Origin: Bacillus sp. CGMCC 1.16541
Lineage (GTDB): Bacteria > Bacillota > Bacilli > Bacillales > Bacillaceae_H
Direction: 5' to 3'
Length of the DNA: 64,000 bases
Assembly: GCF_003184905.1 (NCBI RefSeq)
Contig: NZ_QFRU01000001.1
Coordinates: 186,001 to 250,000 of the forward strand
The stretch's first letter is position 1. Each line of letters opens with the position of its first letter. Shown piece after piece: positions 50,906 to 60,170 of this stretch. The notes below the pieces were generated by a model. That model saw only the letters and a list, made by a program, of their open reading frames with translations, did no database searches and was not told where the DNA came from. Both the position numbers and the translations under genes were made by a program.

Positions 50906-52798
50906 TTATCCTTGCAATGCTTCTACTAATTCTGATAGCTCCGCCCATCGATTCATTAGCTCATCTAGCTCTTCACTAGCTTGCTCTTGTTTTTGAGATA
51001 GTTCATGGGCTTTTGAATAATCACTTCCTGCGTTTTCAACCTCAGCTGTTAATTGCTCAATTTCCGCTTCTTTTGCTGCAATTTTATCTTCTATTTCTTC
51101 CCATTCTTTTTGCTCTTTGTACGATAAACGACGCTTTTTAAGTTTATCTTGTTGTTTTGGCTTCTCTTCCTTTACTTTCGGCGTAGCCGGGACTTGCTTC
51201 TTTGTCATTTCTGCTTCTAAGTAATCAGTATAAGCTCCAAAATAGGTTGAAATATGGCCATTGCCTTCAAATACAAGCAAATAATCAGCCACTTTATCTA
51301 AAAAATAGCGATCATGAGATACCGTCACTACCACACCTGGAAACTCATCTAAATAATCTTCTAGTACCGTAAGCGTTTGTGTATCTAAGTCGTTGGTTGG
51401 CTCATCGAGTAACAGTACATTCGGAGCGGTCATTAACAATTTCAATAAATAAAGGCGTCGGCGCTCTCCACCTGAAAGTTTTCGTATCGGGGTTCCATGT
51501 GTATGTGATGGAAATAAAAAGCGTTCGAGCATTTGTGAAGCAGAAATTGTTTTTCCGTCTGTTGTATGAATCACTTCTGCAGACTCTTTAATGTACTCTA
51601 GCATGCGCTGATTCAAGTCCATATCATCGCTTTCTTGTGTATAATAGGCGACTTTTACCGTTTGTCCTTGATCGATTTCACCTGCATCGGGTTCAATGCG
51701 ACCTGCAATCATATTAAGAAGTGTTGACTTTCCACTTCCATTTTGACCGACAATTCCAATGCGATCTCCTTTTTTGACGATATGTGTAAATGAAGACAGA
51801 ATCACTTTATTTTCATATGATTTGCTTACTTCTTTTAATTCAAACACTTTTTTACCAAGACGACTCCCTGCTAAACTTAAATCTAGCTTTTCTTTTTCAC
51901 TATGATCTAACTTACCTTCTAGTGCATCGAATCGTTGGATACGTGCTTTTTGTTTGGTTGTGCGTGCTTTTGCTCCACGACGAATCCAAGCAAGTTCATT
52001 TCGATATAAATTATGCAATTTTGACTGTGTTGCTTGCTCTTGTTCTTCACGCAATGCTTTTCCTTCTAAAAAAGACGCATAATTCCCTTGATAACTATAT
52101 AAATTCCCACCATCAAGTTCAAAGATACGGTTCGTCACAGCATCTAAGAAATAACGATCATGGGTCACTAATAAAACAGCACCTGGATATTTTGCTAAAT
52201 ACTCTTCCAACCATTTGACTGTCTCATAATCTAGATGGTTAGTCGGTTCATCTAAAATAAGTAAATCTGGTGTTTCAATTAGTACTTGAGCAATGGCTAC
52301 ACGCTTTTTCTGACCACCTGACAATTCTCCAATTTTAGCGCGCATGTTTGTAATCCCAAGCTTTGTAAGAATGGCTTGTGCACTTGAATTCGCTTCCCAT
52401 GCGTTCATTGCATCCATACGCTGTTGAAGGGCAAACAAATGCTGTTGATAGGTTTCATTTTCAGGCTCTTGTTCTAATTTAAACAAGCTTACCTCGTATT
52501 CTTTCAATAATTTCAAAAGAGGTGTTTCACCACTGAATACTTGTTCTAGCACTGTTAAGTCAGCTTCGAAGTCAGGCTGTTGTGCTAAATAGCTGATGCG
52601 ATAATCTTTTGGATGCATCAGCTCACCGCTATCACTCACGTCAAGACCTGCAATAATTTTTAATAATGTCGATTTCCCTGTACCGTTAATCCCAATTAAA
52701 CCAATACGTTCATTCTCTGAAATGGTAAAAGAAAGATCAGAGAATAACGCTTTATCTCCATATGTTTTTGTTACATGTTCAACCGTCAACATTTTCAT
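50906..52798 (-). CDS. yfmR: ABC-F family ATP-binding protein (YfmR/Uup type)
   Basis: 630 residues, two ABC domains without membrane segments: first P-loop GINGTGKST near 38, signature LSGGQKKRVAIAQ, Walker B LLILDEPTNHLD; second P-loop GQNGSGKST near 350, signature LSGGERRRLYLL and LLLDEPTNDLD. Between them lies the charged ribosome-interaction linker (LAWIRRGAKARTTKQKARIQR), and the end has a coiled coil of about 80 residues. Such proteins resolve stalled ribosomes; the layout and length match YfmR of B. subtilis. It overlaps the end of ypgQ by 20 bp. Confidence 0.92.
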   Translation of the reverse strand: MKMLTVEHVTKTYGDKALFSDLSFTISENERIGLIGINGTGKSTLLKIIAGLDVSDSGELMHPKDYRISYLAQQPDFEADLTVLEQVFSGETPLLKLLKEYEVSLFKLEQEPENETYQQHLFALQQRMDAMNAWEANSSAQAILTKLGITNMRAKIGELSGGQKKRVAIAQVLIETPDLLILDEPTNHLDYETVKWLEEYLAKYPGAVLLVTHDRYFLDAVTNRIFELDGGNLYSYQGNYASFLEGKALREEQEQATQSKLHNLYRNELAWIRRGAKARTTKQKARIQRFDALEGKLDHSEKEKLDLSLAGSRLGKKVFELKEVSKSYENKVILSSFTHIVKKGDRIGIVGQNGSGKSTLLNMIAGRIEPDAGEIDQGQTVKVAYYTQESDDMDLNQRMLEYIKESAEVIHTTDGKTISASQMLERFLFPSHTHGTPIRKLSGGERRRLYLLKLLMTAPNVLLLDEPTNDLDTQTLTVLEDYLDEFPGVVVTVSHDRYFLDKVADYLLVFEGNGHISTYFGAYTDYLEAEMTKKQVPATPKVKEEKPKQQDKLKKRRLSYKEQKEWEEIEDKIAAKEAEIEQLTAEVENAGSDYSKAHELSQKQEQASEELDELMNRWAELSELVEALQG

Positions 52799-53435
52799 AA
52801 TCGTTTTTCCACTCTTTCATAAATTGTGTTAAAAATTGCTCCATATAGTCATGTCGCTCTTGTGCTAGCTTTTTTGCTGTTTGCGTATTCATTAATTCTG
52901 TTAACTTTAACAATTTTTCATAAAAATGTTGAATCGCTGTAGATGATCCGTTGCGGTATTCTTCTTCTGTCATTGTTTCTCTTACAGATACGTTTTCTTT
53001 ATACATCGCATGCCCTACTGCCCCTGCATACATAAACGTCCGCGCGATTCCAATTGCGCCAATCGCATCTAGTCGATCAGCATCTTGAACAATTTTCCCT
53101 TCAATAGTTTGCATAAAAGAACCGCTTCCACCTTTAAAAGACATGTTTTTAATAATGTCTAAAATATGTATAATCATGGATTCAGGCAAAAGTTGAGAGT
53201 GAAGCCAATCCGTCAATTCAATATAGGCAGCATCCACGTCCTTTACTAGCTTATCATCCACGATATCATGTAAAAGAGCTGCTAATTGAATAACGGGTAA
53301 TTGTCCCCCTTCTTTAGAAGCTAAATAGATTGCATGATTATAAACACGCCTAATATGCGCCCAATCATGTCCTGTCGTATCATGTTTTAGCTTCTCACGA
53401 ACCCATCCTTTCGTTCTATTTATCACTTCTTCCAT
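52779..53435 (-). CDS. ypgQ: HD-domain phosphohydrolase (YpgQ)
   Basis: 218 residues with an HD domain: GHDWAHIRRV (first His, near 22), LAALLHDIVDD (HD pair near 54) and IVQDADRLDAIGAIG (Asp near 128). YpgQ from B. subtilis is a Mn2+-dependent pyrophosphohydrolase acting on dNTPs; this protein has the same length and motifs. Overlaps the start of yfmR, so the two are co-transcribed. Confidence 0.92.
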   Translation of the reverse strand: MEEVINRTKGWVREKLKHDTTGHDWAHIRRVYNHAIYLASKEGGQLPVIQLAALLHDIVDDKLVKDVDAAYIELTDWLHSQLLPESMIIHILDIIKNMSFKGGSGSFMQTIEGKIVQDADRLDAIGAIGIARTFMYAGAVGHAMYKENVSVRETMTEEEYRNGSSTAIQHFYEKLLKLTELMNTQTAKKLAQERHDYMEQFLTQFMKEWKNDYENVDG

Positions 53436-53581
53436 TTAATCATTCTCCTATCATCATGCCTTATTCTATCATGAAACAGCGCTTCACTTCCATTTAGACT
53501 CTAAAAGGGTTCTCGCTCGCATTCTTCTTCTTAGCAGTGATATAATTTTATAGGATCTTTTATTATAAGGAGGCTCTTTTT

Positions 53582-54046
53582 ATGAGCAATACAAATCAAC
53601 TTCTCCAACACTTTTTATCACACCGTTCTGTTACAAACGAGTTAATTCAAAAAATTGAAGAAACTCATTACGATTACAAACCAACGCCTACTTCTATGTC
53701 TGCACAAAAGCTTGTGACACACATGATGACATCGTTTTACAAGTTTGTAGCTGTTGTAAAAGTGGGAAATCTATCTCCTTTCCAAGAAAGAAAAGAAGAA
53801 ACCGAATCGAGCTTATCCACACTCGCACATACATACACAACACAGACTGTTAAATTACTTGAGTCTTTAACTGAAGAAGAATTAGAAAAAGAGTTAGAAG
53901 TCGCTGCCATTTTCGGTTCAAATTTAACAGGAAAACAAATGCTCTCAATTGCAATCGATCATGAAATTCATCATAAAGGAAATTTATTTGTGTATGTACG
54001 TGAAATGGGTCATACTGAATTACCGCTTTACATGAACGTAAAATAA
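53582..54046 (+). CDS. DinB family protein
   Basis: 154 residues, four-helix DinB/YfiT fold, putative metal-dependent enzyme. The three metal histidines are visible: KLVTHMMTSF (His near 47), IAIDHEIHHKGNL (His near 128 and 132). Members include thiol transferases; the substrate is unknown. AAGGAGG lies 7 nt before the ATG. Single gene with terminator. Confidence 0.88.
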   Translation: MSNTNQLLQHFLSHRSVTNELIQKIEETHYDYKPTPTSMSAQKLVTHMMTSFYKFVAVVKVGNLSPFQERKEETESSLSTLAHTYTTQTVKLLESLTEEELEKELEVAAIFGSNLTGKQMLSIAIDHEIHHKGNLFVYVREMGHTELPLYMNVK

Positions 54047-54048
54047 CA

Positions 54049-54100
54049 AAAAGGCCGAGACAAACGGGGCAAAAAACACCCCTGTTTGACTCAGCCCTCT
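54049..54100. terminator. Bidirectional terminator
   Basis: GGCCGAGACAAACGGGG pairs (few mismatches) with CCCCTGTTTGACTCAGCCC, followed by TCTTCTCTTT. Confidence 0.8.
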
Positions 54101-54108
54101 TCTCTTTA

Positions 54109-54591
54109 TTACTTTAACAACTCTTCAATGTCTTTCTTAATGTCTTTTGGTGACGTTTGAGGAGCATACCGCTTCACAACTTTTCCGTTTTGGTCAACGA
54201 GAAACTTAGTGAAATTCCATTTAATCCCCTTCGATCCAAGCAATCCGGGTGCTTCTTCTGTCAGGTATGTAAACAATGGATGAGCATGCTCACCTTTTAC
54301 ATCAACTTTTGCAAACATCGGAAAGCTCACTCCGTAATTCAACTGACAAAACTGCTCGATATCTTGTTCTTTTCCTGGTTCTTGACTACCAAATTGATTA
54401 CACGGGAAGCCAAGAATGGTGACATTTTGTTCATTAAACTCTTCATAAAGCGCTTGCAATTCTTTGTACTGTGGTGTAAATCCACACTTGCTTGCTGTGT
54501 TTACAATAAGCATGACGTTCCCTCTAAAACGATCTAACGAAACATCCTCACCTTTGATCGTTTTTGCTGAATATTCATATACACTCATCTT
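54109..54591 (-). CDS. bsaA: Glutathione/thiol peroxidase BsaA
   Basis: 160 residues, GPx family with a peroxidatic Cys in VNTASKCGFTPQY (near 35), not selenocysteine. ILGFPCNQFGSQEPG near 63 and the WNFTKFLVDQNGKV segment near 127, holding Trp and Asn of the active site, are intact. Bacillus lacks glutathione, so electrons likely come from thioredoxin or bacillithiol systems. AAGGAGG lies 7 nt before ATG 54591, the start used. Confidence 0.95.
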   Translation of the reverse strand, partial: KMSVYEYSAKTIKGEDVSLDRFRGNVMLIVNTASKCGFTPQYKELQALYEEFNEQNVTILGFPCNQFGSQEPGKEQDIEQFCQLNYGVSFPMFAKVDVKGEHAHPLFTYLTEEAPGLLGSKGIKWNFTKFLVDQNGKVVKRYAPQTSPKDIKKDIEELLK

Positions 54592-54649
54592 CGTTCCTCC
54601 TTTTTCTTCATTATAATCATTCATAAAGAAAGAGCAAAGAGAGAACTCT

Positions 54650-55153
54650 TTACTGTTCTAGTGCATCAAGTGTTTGCAACATATAATCAATCATCTCAAC
54701 CAAGTCTCCCACTTGATCTTCGTAAATAAATCGATTAAATGTGACAGTAATCAAGTTTTCATATTCCTCTTTCCCTACTTCTTGAGACAGCCGCTGTGTG
54801 ATCATTCTCGTTTCGCCCCAAATGTCTTCAAGCATCTGTTGAATATTTGCACATTGCTGTTTATCAAAAGGGACATTCTGTGTATATGTAAATTGAATAA
54901 AAACCGTACATCCTGGCTTTTCGTTTCTCGTTGGATTCAGTTCTGCATGAATATTATCAAGATCGGTTGACAGCTTTAACGTTGCAATGCAACATCCATG
55001 TTGCTGAAACGAAATTCGATACGTACGTGTAAAGTGAGCTAAATCAACAAAATCTTCACGATTGACAACCGACACTTCACCTGACAAATCCAATTCGTAT
55101 ATTTCACCTTCTACCACCACTTTTAAATTATCAAATACAATTGGATCGAACAT
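54650..55153 (-). CDS. Hypothetical cytoplasmic protein
   Basis: 167 residues, acidic, without membrane segment. Beta-rich N-terminal half (IVFDNLKVVVEGEIYELDL, RTYRISFQ) with three cysteines (GCCI, GCTV), then helices (QQMLEDIWGE, GDLVEMIDYMLQTLDAL). Not recognised. The start at 55153 is used because GAAGG lies 9 nt upstream. The downstream end of the preceding gene (55168) is 14 bp away, suggesting co-transcription. Confidence 0.7.
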   Translation of the reverse strand: MFDPIVFDNLKVVVEGEIYELDLSGEVSVVNREDFVDLAHFTRTYRISFQQHGCCIATLKLSTDLDNIHAELNPTRNEKPGCTVFIQFTYTQNVPFDKQQCANIQQMLEDIWGETRMITQRLSQEVGKEEYENLITVTFNRFIYEDQVGDLVEMIDYMLQTLDALEQ

Positions 55154-55167
55154 ACTAGAGCCTTCTT

Positions 55168-56358
55168 TCATTGTTTATACTGTGAAAGCTTTTCCTTATA
55201 CGTTATATAATGGAACGGTTTACTCTTTTTATACTCTTCTTTTGTTCCTACAAAGACCGCAAACAAATCTGGATAAAGCATTGGTTCATGAATCATGTCT
55301 TTCATTATTTGGTGCTGTTCTCCTGTGGAAGATACGAAGAAGAATTTATCTGCTTGTTGTTGATAATCAATCCAAGTTAACGGAAACTTCCCTATCCCTT
55401 GATTGTTAATATAAATACTATAAGGCGTTTGCTCAGTTATTTTCAACTCTTCACCAAGTTCCACAACAGCCCACCCTCGGAACGATTGAGGTACATAAAA
55501 TTGATACGTCGCTTCGCTTCGAAAGTCAGCTGTATACACTTGTTCGTTTTCTCCATAGTACTTCTTTGCTTCCGCTTTTGTACCGACAAAGAATGAGGTA
55601 ATCTCACTTTCACTTTCCTGTTCATATTCAAACTCACTCGTTAACACATTATCAAAGTGAAGAAGGTTATGATGGTTCTCTACTTCTTCTCCTTCTTCGT
55701 TCACAAACGTATATGTATAAACACCCGAAGGAGTCGGTGTCGATGTGCGTAAAATACCATTTTCATTAATTGGAGCGATAAAATACTTGTCTTGTTGTTT
55801 CAATGGTTTCGCGTCTTCATCGTTGTAATAAATTTTAACAACTCCACGATAGTCTTCAGGAATTTTATAAATAACCGGTTCTCCAATGTTATCAATCGCT
55901 TGCACAAAATAGACAATGATAACCGCTGCTGTTACAAAAGCAGCAGGTGTAGCGATAGGCCATGTCACAAGATAAGTAATGGGGCTTTTCACTTCAAAAA
56001 TCAAATAGACGATCCAATACAGCAGTGCACCTAAACCAACAAGTCCTATCCCCTCTCGTAACCCATCAAAATAAAGTGATGCAAGTAAAAACGGAATCGT
56101 ACCAAAGCCAACGTGAATAAGAAATGATATTATTACTTTTAGCCACATTGCTGCTATCTTTTTTACAAAGAAATCAGATAGAATGGAAACCGGCATCCCA
56201 TATAGTACAATAAAAGGGATCGCGTAAATAAAAACAATTGGACCATACACCAACGCTTCTACTCCTGAATCAATCACTCCTGGACTAACAAATAAAACAC
56301 CAATTAGGAGCGCTACAATTAAACTAATCCATACTTTTCTTACTAAATACCTTCCCAA
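55168..56358 (-). CDS. Membrane protein with duplicated DUF6843-like domain
   Basis: 396 residues. Residues 1-160 hold five to six membrane helices; the rest is extracytoplasmic with two related segments, YKIPEDYRGVVKIYYN (about 184-199) and FYVPQSFRGWAVVEL (about 291-305). Each is followed by a Tyr-x-Ile strand and a late Phe-Val-Gly-Thr-Lys motif (FFVGTKAEAKKYYG, VFVGTKEEYKKSKPF). The halves look like a domain duplication of the DUF6843 type. Function unknown. Probably in an operon with the gene at 54650. Confidence 0.72.
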   Translation of the reverse strand: MGRYLVRKVWISLIVALLIGVLFVSPGVIDSGVEALVYGPIVFIYAIPFIVLYGMPVSILSDFFVKKIAAMWLKVIISFLIHVGFGTIPFLLASLYFDGLREGIGLVGLGALLYWIVYLIFEVKSPITYLVTWPIATPAAFVTAAVIIVYFVQAIDNIGEPVIYKIPEDYRGVVKIYYNDEDAKPLKQQDKYFIAPINENGILRTSTPTPSGVYTYTFVNEEGEEVENHHNLLHFDNVLTSEFEYEQESESEITSFFVGTKAEAKKYYGENEQVYTADFRSEATYQFYVPQSFRGWAVVELGEELKITEQTPYSIYINNQGIGKFPLTWIDYQQQADKFFFVSSTGEQHQIMKDMIHEPMLYPDLFAVFVGTKEEYKKSKPFHYITYKEKLSQYKQ

Positions 56359-56384
56359 CTCATCTCCCCCTTATACGCAGAACG

Positions 56385-56417
56385 AAAGAGCTAGACTATC
56401 ATGCTCTAGCTCTTTTT
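56385..56417 (-). terminator. Terminator of fhs
   Basis: Minus strand AAAAAGAGCTAGA-GCATGATAG-TCTAGCTCTTTC just after the fhs stop. Confidence 0.8.
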
Positions 56418-56429
56418 CTATTTATCTGT

Positions 56430-58118
56430 TTAAAAAATCCCTAATGCTTGCCCATTTTCATCTACATCCATCTTGAGTGCAGCAGGTGTTTTTGGTAAAC
56501 CTGGCATTGTCATGATTGCTCCTGTTAAGGCAACAAGAAAACCTGCTCCAAGAGATGGACGGAACTCTCGAATCGTAATTGTAAAGTTAGTTGGTCGACC
56601 AAGTTTTGTTTGATCATCACTAAGTGAATACTGTGTTTTCGCCATACAAATCGGCAAATTATCCCATCCTAATTTCTCGAACTGTTCCATTTGTTTTAAT
56701 GCTTTTGGTGTAAAGTCTACGCTTGATGCTCCATACACTTTTTTCGCGATCATTTCAACTTTTACTGGAATAGAGTCAGACACTTCATAAAGTGGGGCAA
56801 AGTGATTCTCACCTTTTTCAATCACATCAAGAACTCGCTCAGCAAGCGCTTGCCCACCTTCTCCACCTTTTTCCCACACTTCTGTTAACGCAACGGGTGC
56901 ATGATGTTGCTCGCACCATTCCATTAATGCCTCTACTTCTGCTTCTGTATCTGTTATAAAATGATTGATAGCAACCACATAAGGAAGTCCGAACGCTTGA
57001 ACAGTTTCAATGTGCTTTTGTAAGTTTGCCATCCCTGCTTTTAATGCACTTACATTTTCCTCAGCTAAATTTGCTTTATCTACGCCACCATGCATTTTTA
57101 ATGCACGAATTGTCGCAACAACGACAACCGCATCTGGCTTAATATTGGCCATACGTGCTTTAATATTTAAAAACTTCTCTGCACCTAAATCTGCTCCAAA
57201 CCCCGCTTCTGTCACAACATAATCAGCAAGCTTTGCTGCCATCTTTGTCGCAATGACACTGTTACAACCGTGCGCAATGTTGGCAAATGGTCCACCATGA
57301 ATGAGAGCAGGTGTATGTTCTAGCGTTTGAACAAGGTTTGGCTTTATCGCTTCTTTCAACAAAAGCGTCAATGCTCCTTCTACGCCTAAATCTTTTACAG
57401 TTACGGGCTCATTGTTGACATTGTAAGCAACAACAATGCGTGATAAACGTCGCTTTAAATCGCTCAGATCTGTAGCTAAACAGAAAATAGCCATAATTTC
57501 AGAAGCTACCGTAATATCAAATCCATCTTCACGAGGCACACCCTGAATTGGTCCACCTAATCCAATGACAACTTGACGGAGTGCTCGGTCGTTTAAATCA
57601 ACCACACGTTTCCAAGTAATTTTACGTGTATCAATTTTAAGCTCATTTCCTTGATGAATATGGTTGTCAAGAAGAGCTGCCAATGCATTGTTCGTTGTCG
57701 TGATGGCATGCAAATCCCCTGTAAAATGAAGGTTAATATCTTCCATAGGTAATACTTGTGAAAAACCGCCACCAGCTGCTCCACCTTTAATGCCCATTAC
57801 AGGACCTAGTGATGGTTCACGCATCGCAATCATCGATTTTTTTCCAATTTTATGTAAAGCTTGTCCTAGACCAACTGTTACAGTCGATTTCCCTTCTCCC
57901 GCAGGTGTTGGACTAATTGCTGTGACTAAAATGACTTTACCGTCTTTTTTTGCTTGTAATCGGTCCATTACACTTAAAGACAATTTTGCTTTATAGTGGC
58001 CATATGGCTCAATCTCTTCCTCTAATAAGTCCAATTGACTCGCAATCTCTTTAATCGGTTTCATCGTTGCTTCCTGTGCAATTTGCAAATCGCTTTTTAC
58101 ATTCGTTGTTGTTTTCAT
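56430..58118 (-). CDS. fhs: Formate-tetrahydrofolate ligase
   Basis: 562-residue ATP-dependent ligase forming 10-formyl-THF from formate and THF. P-loop-like motif [18 protein letters not shown] near 63-80, [25 protein letters not shown]-equivalent [27 protein letters not shown] and a C-terminal PGLPKTPAA. Length matches the family. The ATG at 58118 has AGAGG 9 nt upstream; ATG 58124 lies too close to it. B. subtilis 168 lacks fhs, so this is a difference from that genome. Confidence 0.95.
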   Translation of the reverse strand: MKTTTNVKSDLQIAQEATMKPIKEIASQLDLLEEEIEPYGHYKAKLSLSVMDRLQAKKDGKVILVTAISPTPAGEGKSTVTVGLGQALHKIGKKSMIAMREPSLGPVMGIKGGAAGGGFSQVLPMEDINLHFTGDLHAITTTNNALAALLDNHIHQGNELKIDTRKITWKRVVDLNDRALRQVVIGLGGPIQGVPREDGFDITVASEIMAIFCLATDLSDLKRRLSRIVVAYNVNNEPVTVKDLGVEGALTLLLKEAIKPNLVQTLEHTPALIHGGPFANIAHGCNSVIATKMAAKLADYVVTEAGFGADLGAEKFLNIKARMANIKPDAVVVVATIRALKMHGGVDKANLAEENVSALKAGMANLQKHIETVQAFGLPYVVAINHFITDTEAEVEALMEWCEQHHAPVALTEVWEKGGEGGQALAERVLDVIEKGENHFAPLYEVSDSIPVKVEMIAKKVYGASSVDFTPKALKQMEQFEKLGWDNLPICMAKTQYSLSDDQTKLGRPTNFTITIREFRPSLGAGFLVALTGAIMTMPGLPKTPAALKMDVDENGQALGIF

Positions 58119-58191
58119 GACCATAAACCTCTTTTCTATCTTTTTCCTCATCCTTAGTTTAACATTTTTTGAACATTCTACGAAAAAAATC

Positions 58192-58640
58192 ACCCTCAAA
58201 AATCCACCTAAGCGAAAAACACCAACCTCGCAAAAAGAGTCGCTTCCTCTTACATCTACCTAACATGACACAACCACACACCATCCTGTCATACTTTTTC
58301 ACATTTATTTAAATTATTTAGCTCATTATCAAAGAAAGAACACCTATCAAACAACGCCCCTGCCCTCTCGAATCTACCCTCAAAAATCCACCTAAGCGGA
58401 AACCACAACCTCGCAAAAGGGGTCGCTTCCTCTTACATCTACCTAACATGACACAACCACACACCATCCTGTCATACTTTTTCACATTTATTTAAATTAT
58501 TTAGCTCATTATCAAAGAAAGAACACCTATCAAACAACGCCCCTGCCCTCTCGGATCTACCCTCAAAGGTCCACCTAAGCGGAAACCACCAACCTCGCAA
58601 GAGGGGTGGCTTCCGCTTAGGTCTAACTAATTTGACATGA
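58192..58640. repeat. 184-bp tandem direct repeat, 2.4 copies
   Basis: Unit starts at ACCCTC: copies at 58192, 58376 (period 184) and 58559 (period 183), the third ending near 58640. Copies 1 and 2 are nearly identical over the whole unit; all three share CCACCTAAGCG and CAACCTCGCAA. Each unit holds a CCACCTAAGCGG/CCGCTTAGG-type hairpin (best preserved in copy 3) and an ATGACA/TGTCAT inverted repeat. No open frame. The repeat lies between the divergent genes fhs and metA. Confidence 0.9.
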
Positions 58641-58669
58641 CAGCCCCACCGTCATGTCAAATTAGTTAG
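58573..58669. repeat. Two long hairpins at the end of the tandem repeat
   Basis: Hairpin 1 (58573-58622): ACCTAAGCGGAA with CCACC pairs with GGTGG and TTCCGCTTAGGT, capped by CCTC-GCAA-GAGG, a GNRA tetraloop. Hairpin 2 (58623-58669): CTAACTAATTTGACATGAC pairs with its exact complement over 19 bp. They directly precede the metA promoter. Confidence 0.85.
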
Positions 58670-58684
58670 ATCGATCAATTTATA

Positions 58685-58713
58685 TTGATAAATTTTCTTT
58701 ATATTCTTATAAT
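58685..58713 (+). promoter_or_regulatory. metA promoter
   Basis: TTGATA (58685-58690), 17-nt spacer, TATAAT (58708-58713): near-consensus sigma-A promoter, leader of only about 40 nt, therefore no room for an S-box riboswitch. Confidence 0.85.
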
Positions 58714-58759
58714 AAAAAGTATTGCATTTATTCACGAAATAAAAAAAGGAGGTTTTGTC

Positions 58760-59668
58760 GTGCCAATTAACATTCCACGGAACCTGCCGGCAAAAGAAAT
58801 ACTAGAGAATGAGCGCATCTTCATCATGGATGACTTGCGAGCAACTACGCAAGATATTCGACCATTAAATATTGTCATTTTAAATTTAATGCCAGAAAAA
58901 GAAAAAGCAGAAACACAATTATTAAGACTGCTTGGAAACTCACCGATTCAAGTCAATATTACGTTATTGTATCCAGCAACTCATGAAACAAAAACAACGA
59001 GTAAAAATCACCTTGATCAGTTTTACTCAACATTTGAACAAATTAAGCACAAAAAATTTGATGGAATGATCATCACAGGAGCGCCTGTGGAACAGCTCGC
59101 TTTTGAAGAAGTCGATTATTGGCATGAACTTTCGGAGATTATGGATTGGTGTCATACGAATGTAACATCTACACTTCACATTTGTTGGGGGGCACAAGCA
59201 GGGTTGTATCATCACTTTGGGATTAATAAATATCCGTTAGATCGAAAGTGCTCAGGTATTTTCACTCATACTTCGATTGAAGAACCTATTAAGTTATTAC
59301 GTGGATTTGATGACTTATTCGTTTCACCACATTCACGTTATACGGATGTAGACCGTCAGCAAATTGATGAACACCCTGATTTAAAACTGCTTTCCTATTC
59401 AGAAGAAGCAGGTGTGTACTTAGTCATGTCAACAGACGAAAAATTTGTCTTCATTACCGGTCATCCTGAGTATGACGCACAAACATTGCATGAAGAATAT
59501 TTACGGGATGTAGCAAAAGGCATAGATATCCATGTTCCACAACATTATTTCCCAAACAATGACCCAACAAAAAAACCTCCAAAAACATGGCGGTCACATG
59601 CAAATCTGTTGTTTATTAACTGGTTAAACTATTACGTCTACCAAGAAACACCTTATTCCTGGAAATAA
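58760..59668 (+). CDS. metA: Homoserine O-acetyltransferase (MetA family)
   Basis: 302-residue MetA-type transferase, first step of methionine synthesis from homoserine. Catalytic Cys in HICWGAQAG (142), His235 and Glu237 in FITGHPEYD. Residue 111 is Glu (GAPVEQ); Glu here is the determinant of acetyl-CoA use in the B. cereus enzyme, while Gly marks succinyl-CoA use, so an acetyltransferase is expected despite the usual succinyltransferase label. The start is GTG at 58760, 7 nt after AAAGGAGG and about 40 nt after a near-consensus promoter. Confidence 0.94.
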   Translation: MPINIPRNLPAKEILENERIFIMDDLRATTQDIRPLNIVILNLMPEKEKAETQLLRLLGNSPIQVNITLLYPATHETKTTSKNHLDQFYSTFEQIKHKKFDGMIITGAPVEQLAFEEVDYWHELSEIMDWCHTNVTSTLHICWGAQAGLYHHFGINKYPLDRKCSGIFTHTSIEEPIKLLRGFDDLFVSPHSRYTDVDRQQIDEHPDLKLLSYSEEAGVYLVMSTDEKFVFITGHPEYDAQTLHEEYLRDVAKGIDIHVPQHYFPNNDPTKKPPKTWRSHANLLFINWLNYYVYQETPYSWK

Positions 59669-59687
59669 CTTTCTTTTTAAAAAATGA

Positions 59688-59737
59688 GAGCCTTGGCCAT
59701 CAAATTCAAACATATGAATTCAATGGCAAGGCTCTTC
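59688..59737. terminator. Bidirectional terminator after metA
   Basis: AGAGCCTTGGCCAT pairs with ATGGCAAGGCTCT, one bulge. Confidence 0.75.
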
Positions 59738-59743
59738 GTTTAT

Positions 59744-60160
59744 TTACGTATTAATGATCGTTGTGACATCTAAGTTGTTTGTAGATGTAGAAGTTGACGT
59801 CGTATCAGATAGATCTACCAATTCAAGCACAACAGGTGCTCCAACTAAGATCTCAGCTGAAATTGTAACATTGGCAGCTGTAATAACCGATAACTCTTGT
59901 TGTTGAAGTACAGCATTAATATAGACATTATAATAATTAGTCGCCGTTGTCACAGGCAGCGTTGTAATTGGATCACCGTTATCATCAGTAAATGACGTGG
60001 CTGGAATAACGGTTTGACCTCCTGTTACCATATCTGCTGTCACATTTGCCACAAATTTCAATGCATCAGGCCTAACTTCCGTTTCTGTTGTTGTTTGAAC
60101 TTCTCCCGTCACCGTATTCTCTGCTACAATGACTAATTTAATTAACTCTGCTGGCATCAT
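59744..60160 (-). CDS. DUF4183 domain protein
   Basis: 138 residues, Thr/Val-rich beta protein: PAELIKLVIVAENTVTGEV, YYNVYINAVLQQQELSVITA and VGAPVVLELVDLSDTTS are the DUF4183 pattern. No signal peptide; such proteins occur in spore-formers and may lie on the spore surface. AAAGGAG lies 5 nt before ATG 60160 (ATG 60157 is equally possible). It follows the second DUF4183-type gene by 10 bp. Confidence 0.8.
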   Translation of the reverse strand: MMPAELIKLVIVAENTVTGEVQTTTETEVRPDALKFVANVTADMVTGGQTVIPATSFTDDNGDPITTLPVTTATNYYNVYINAVLQQQELSVITAANVTISAEILVGAPVVLELVDLSDTTSTSTSTNNLDVTTIINT

Positions 60161-60170
60161 ATTCTCTCCT

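Noticed and set aside
58192..58640. CRISPR array
   Set aside because: Units are 184 bp long and directly abutting, with no short repeat/unique spacer pattern and no cas genes nearby.
58670..58760. S-box (SAM) riboswitch upstream of metA
   Set aside because: The promoter leaves only about 40 nt of leader and no S-box landmarks are present.
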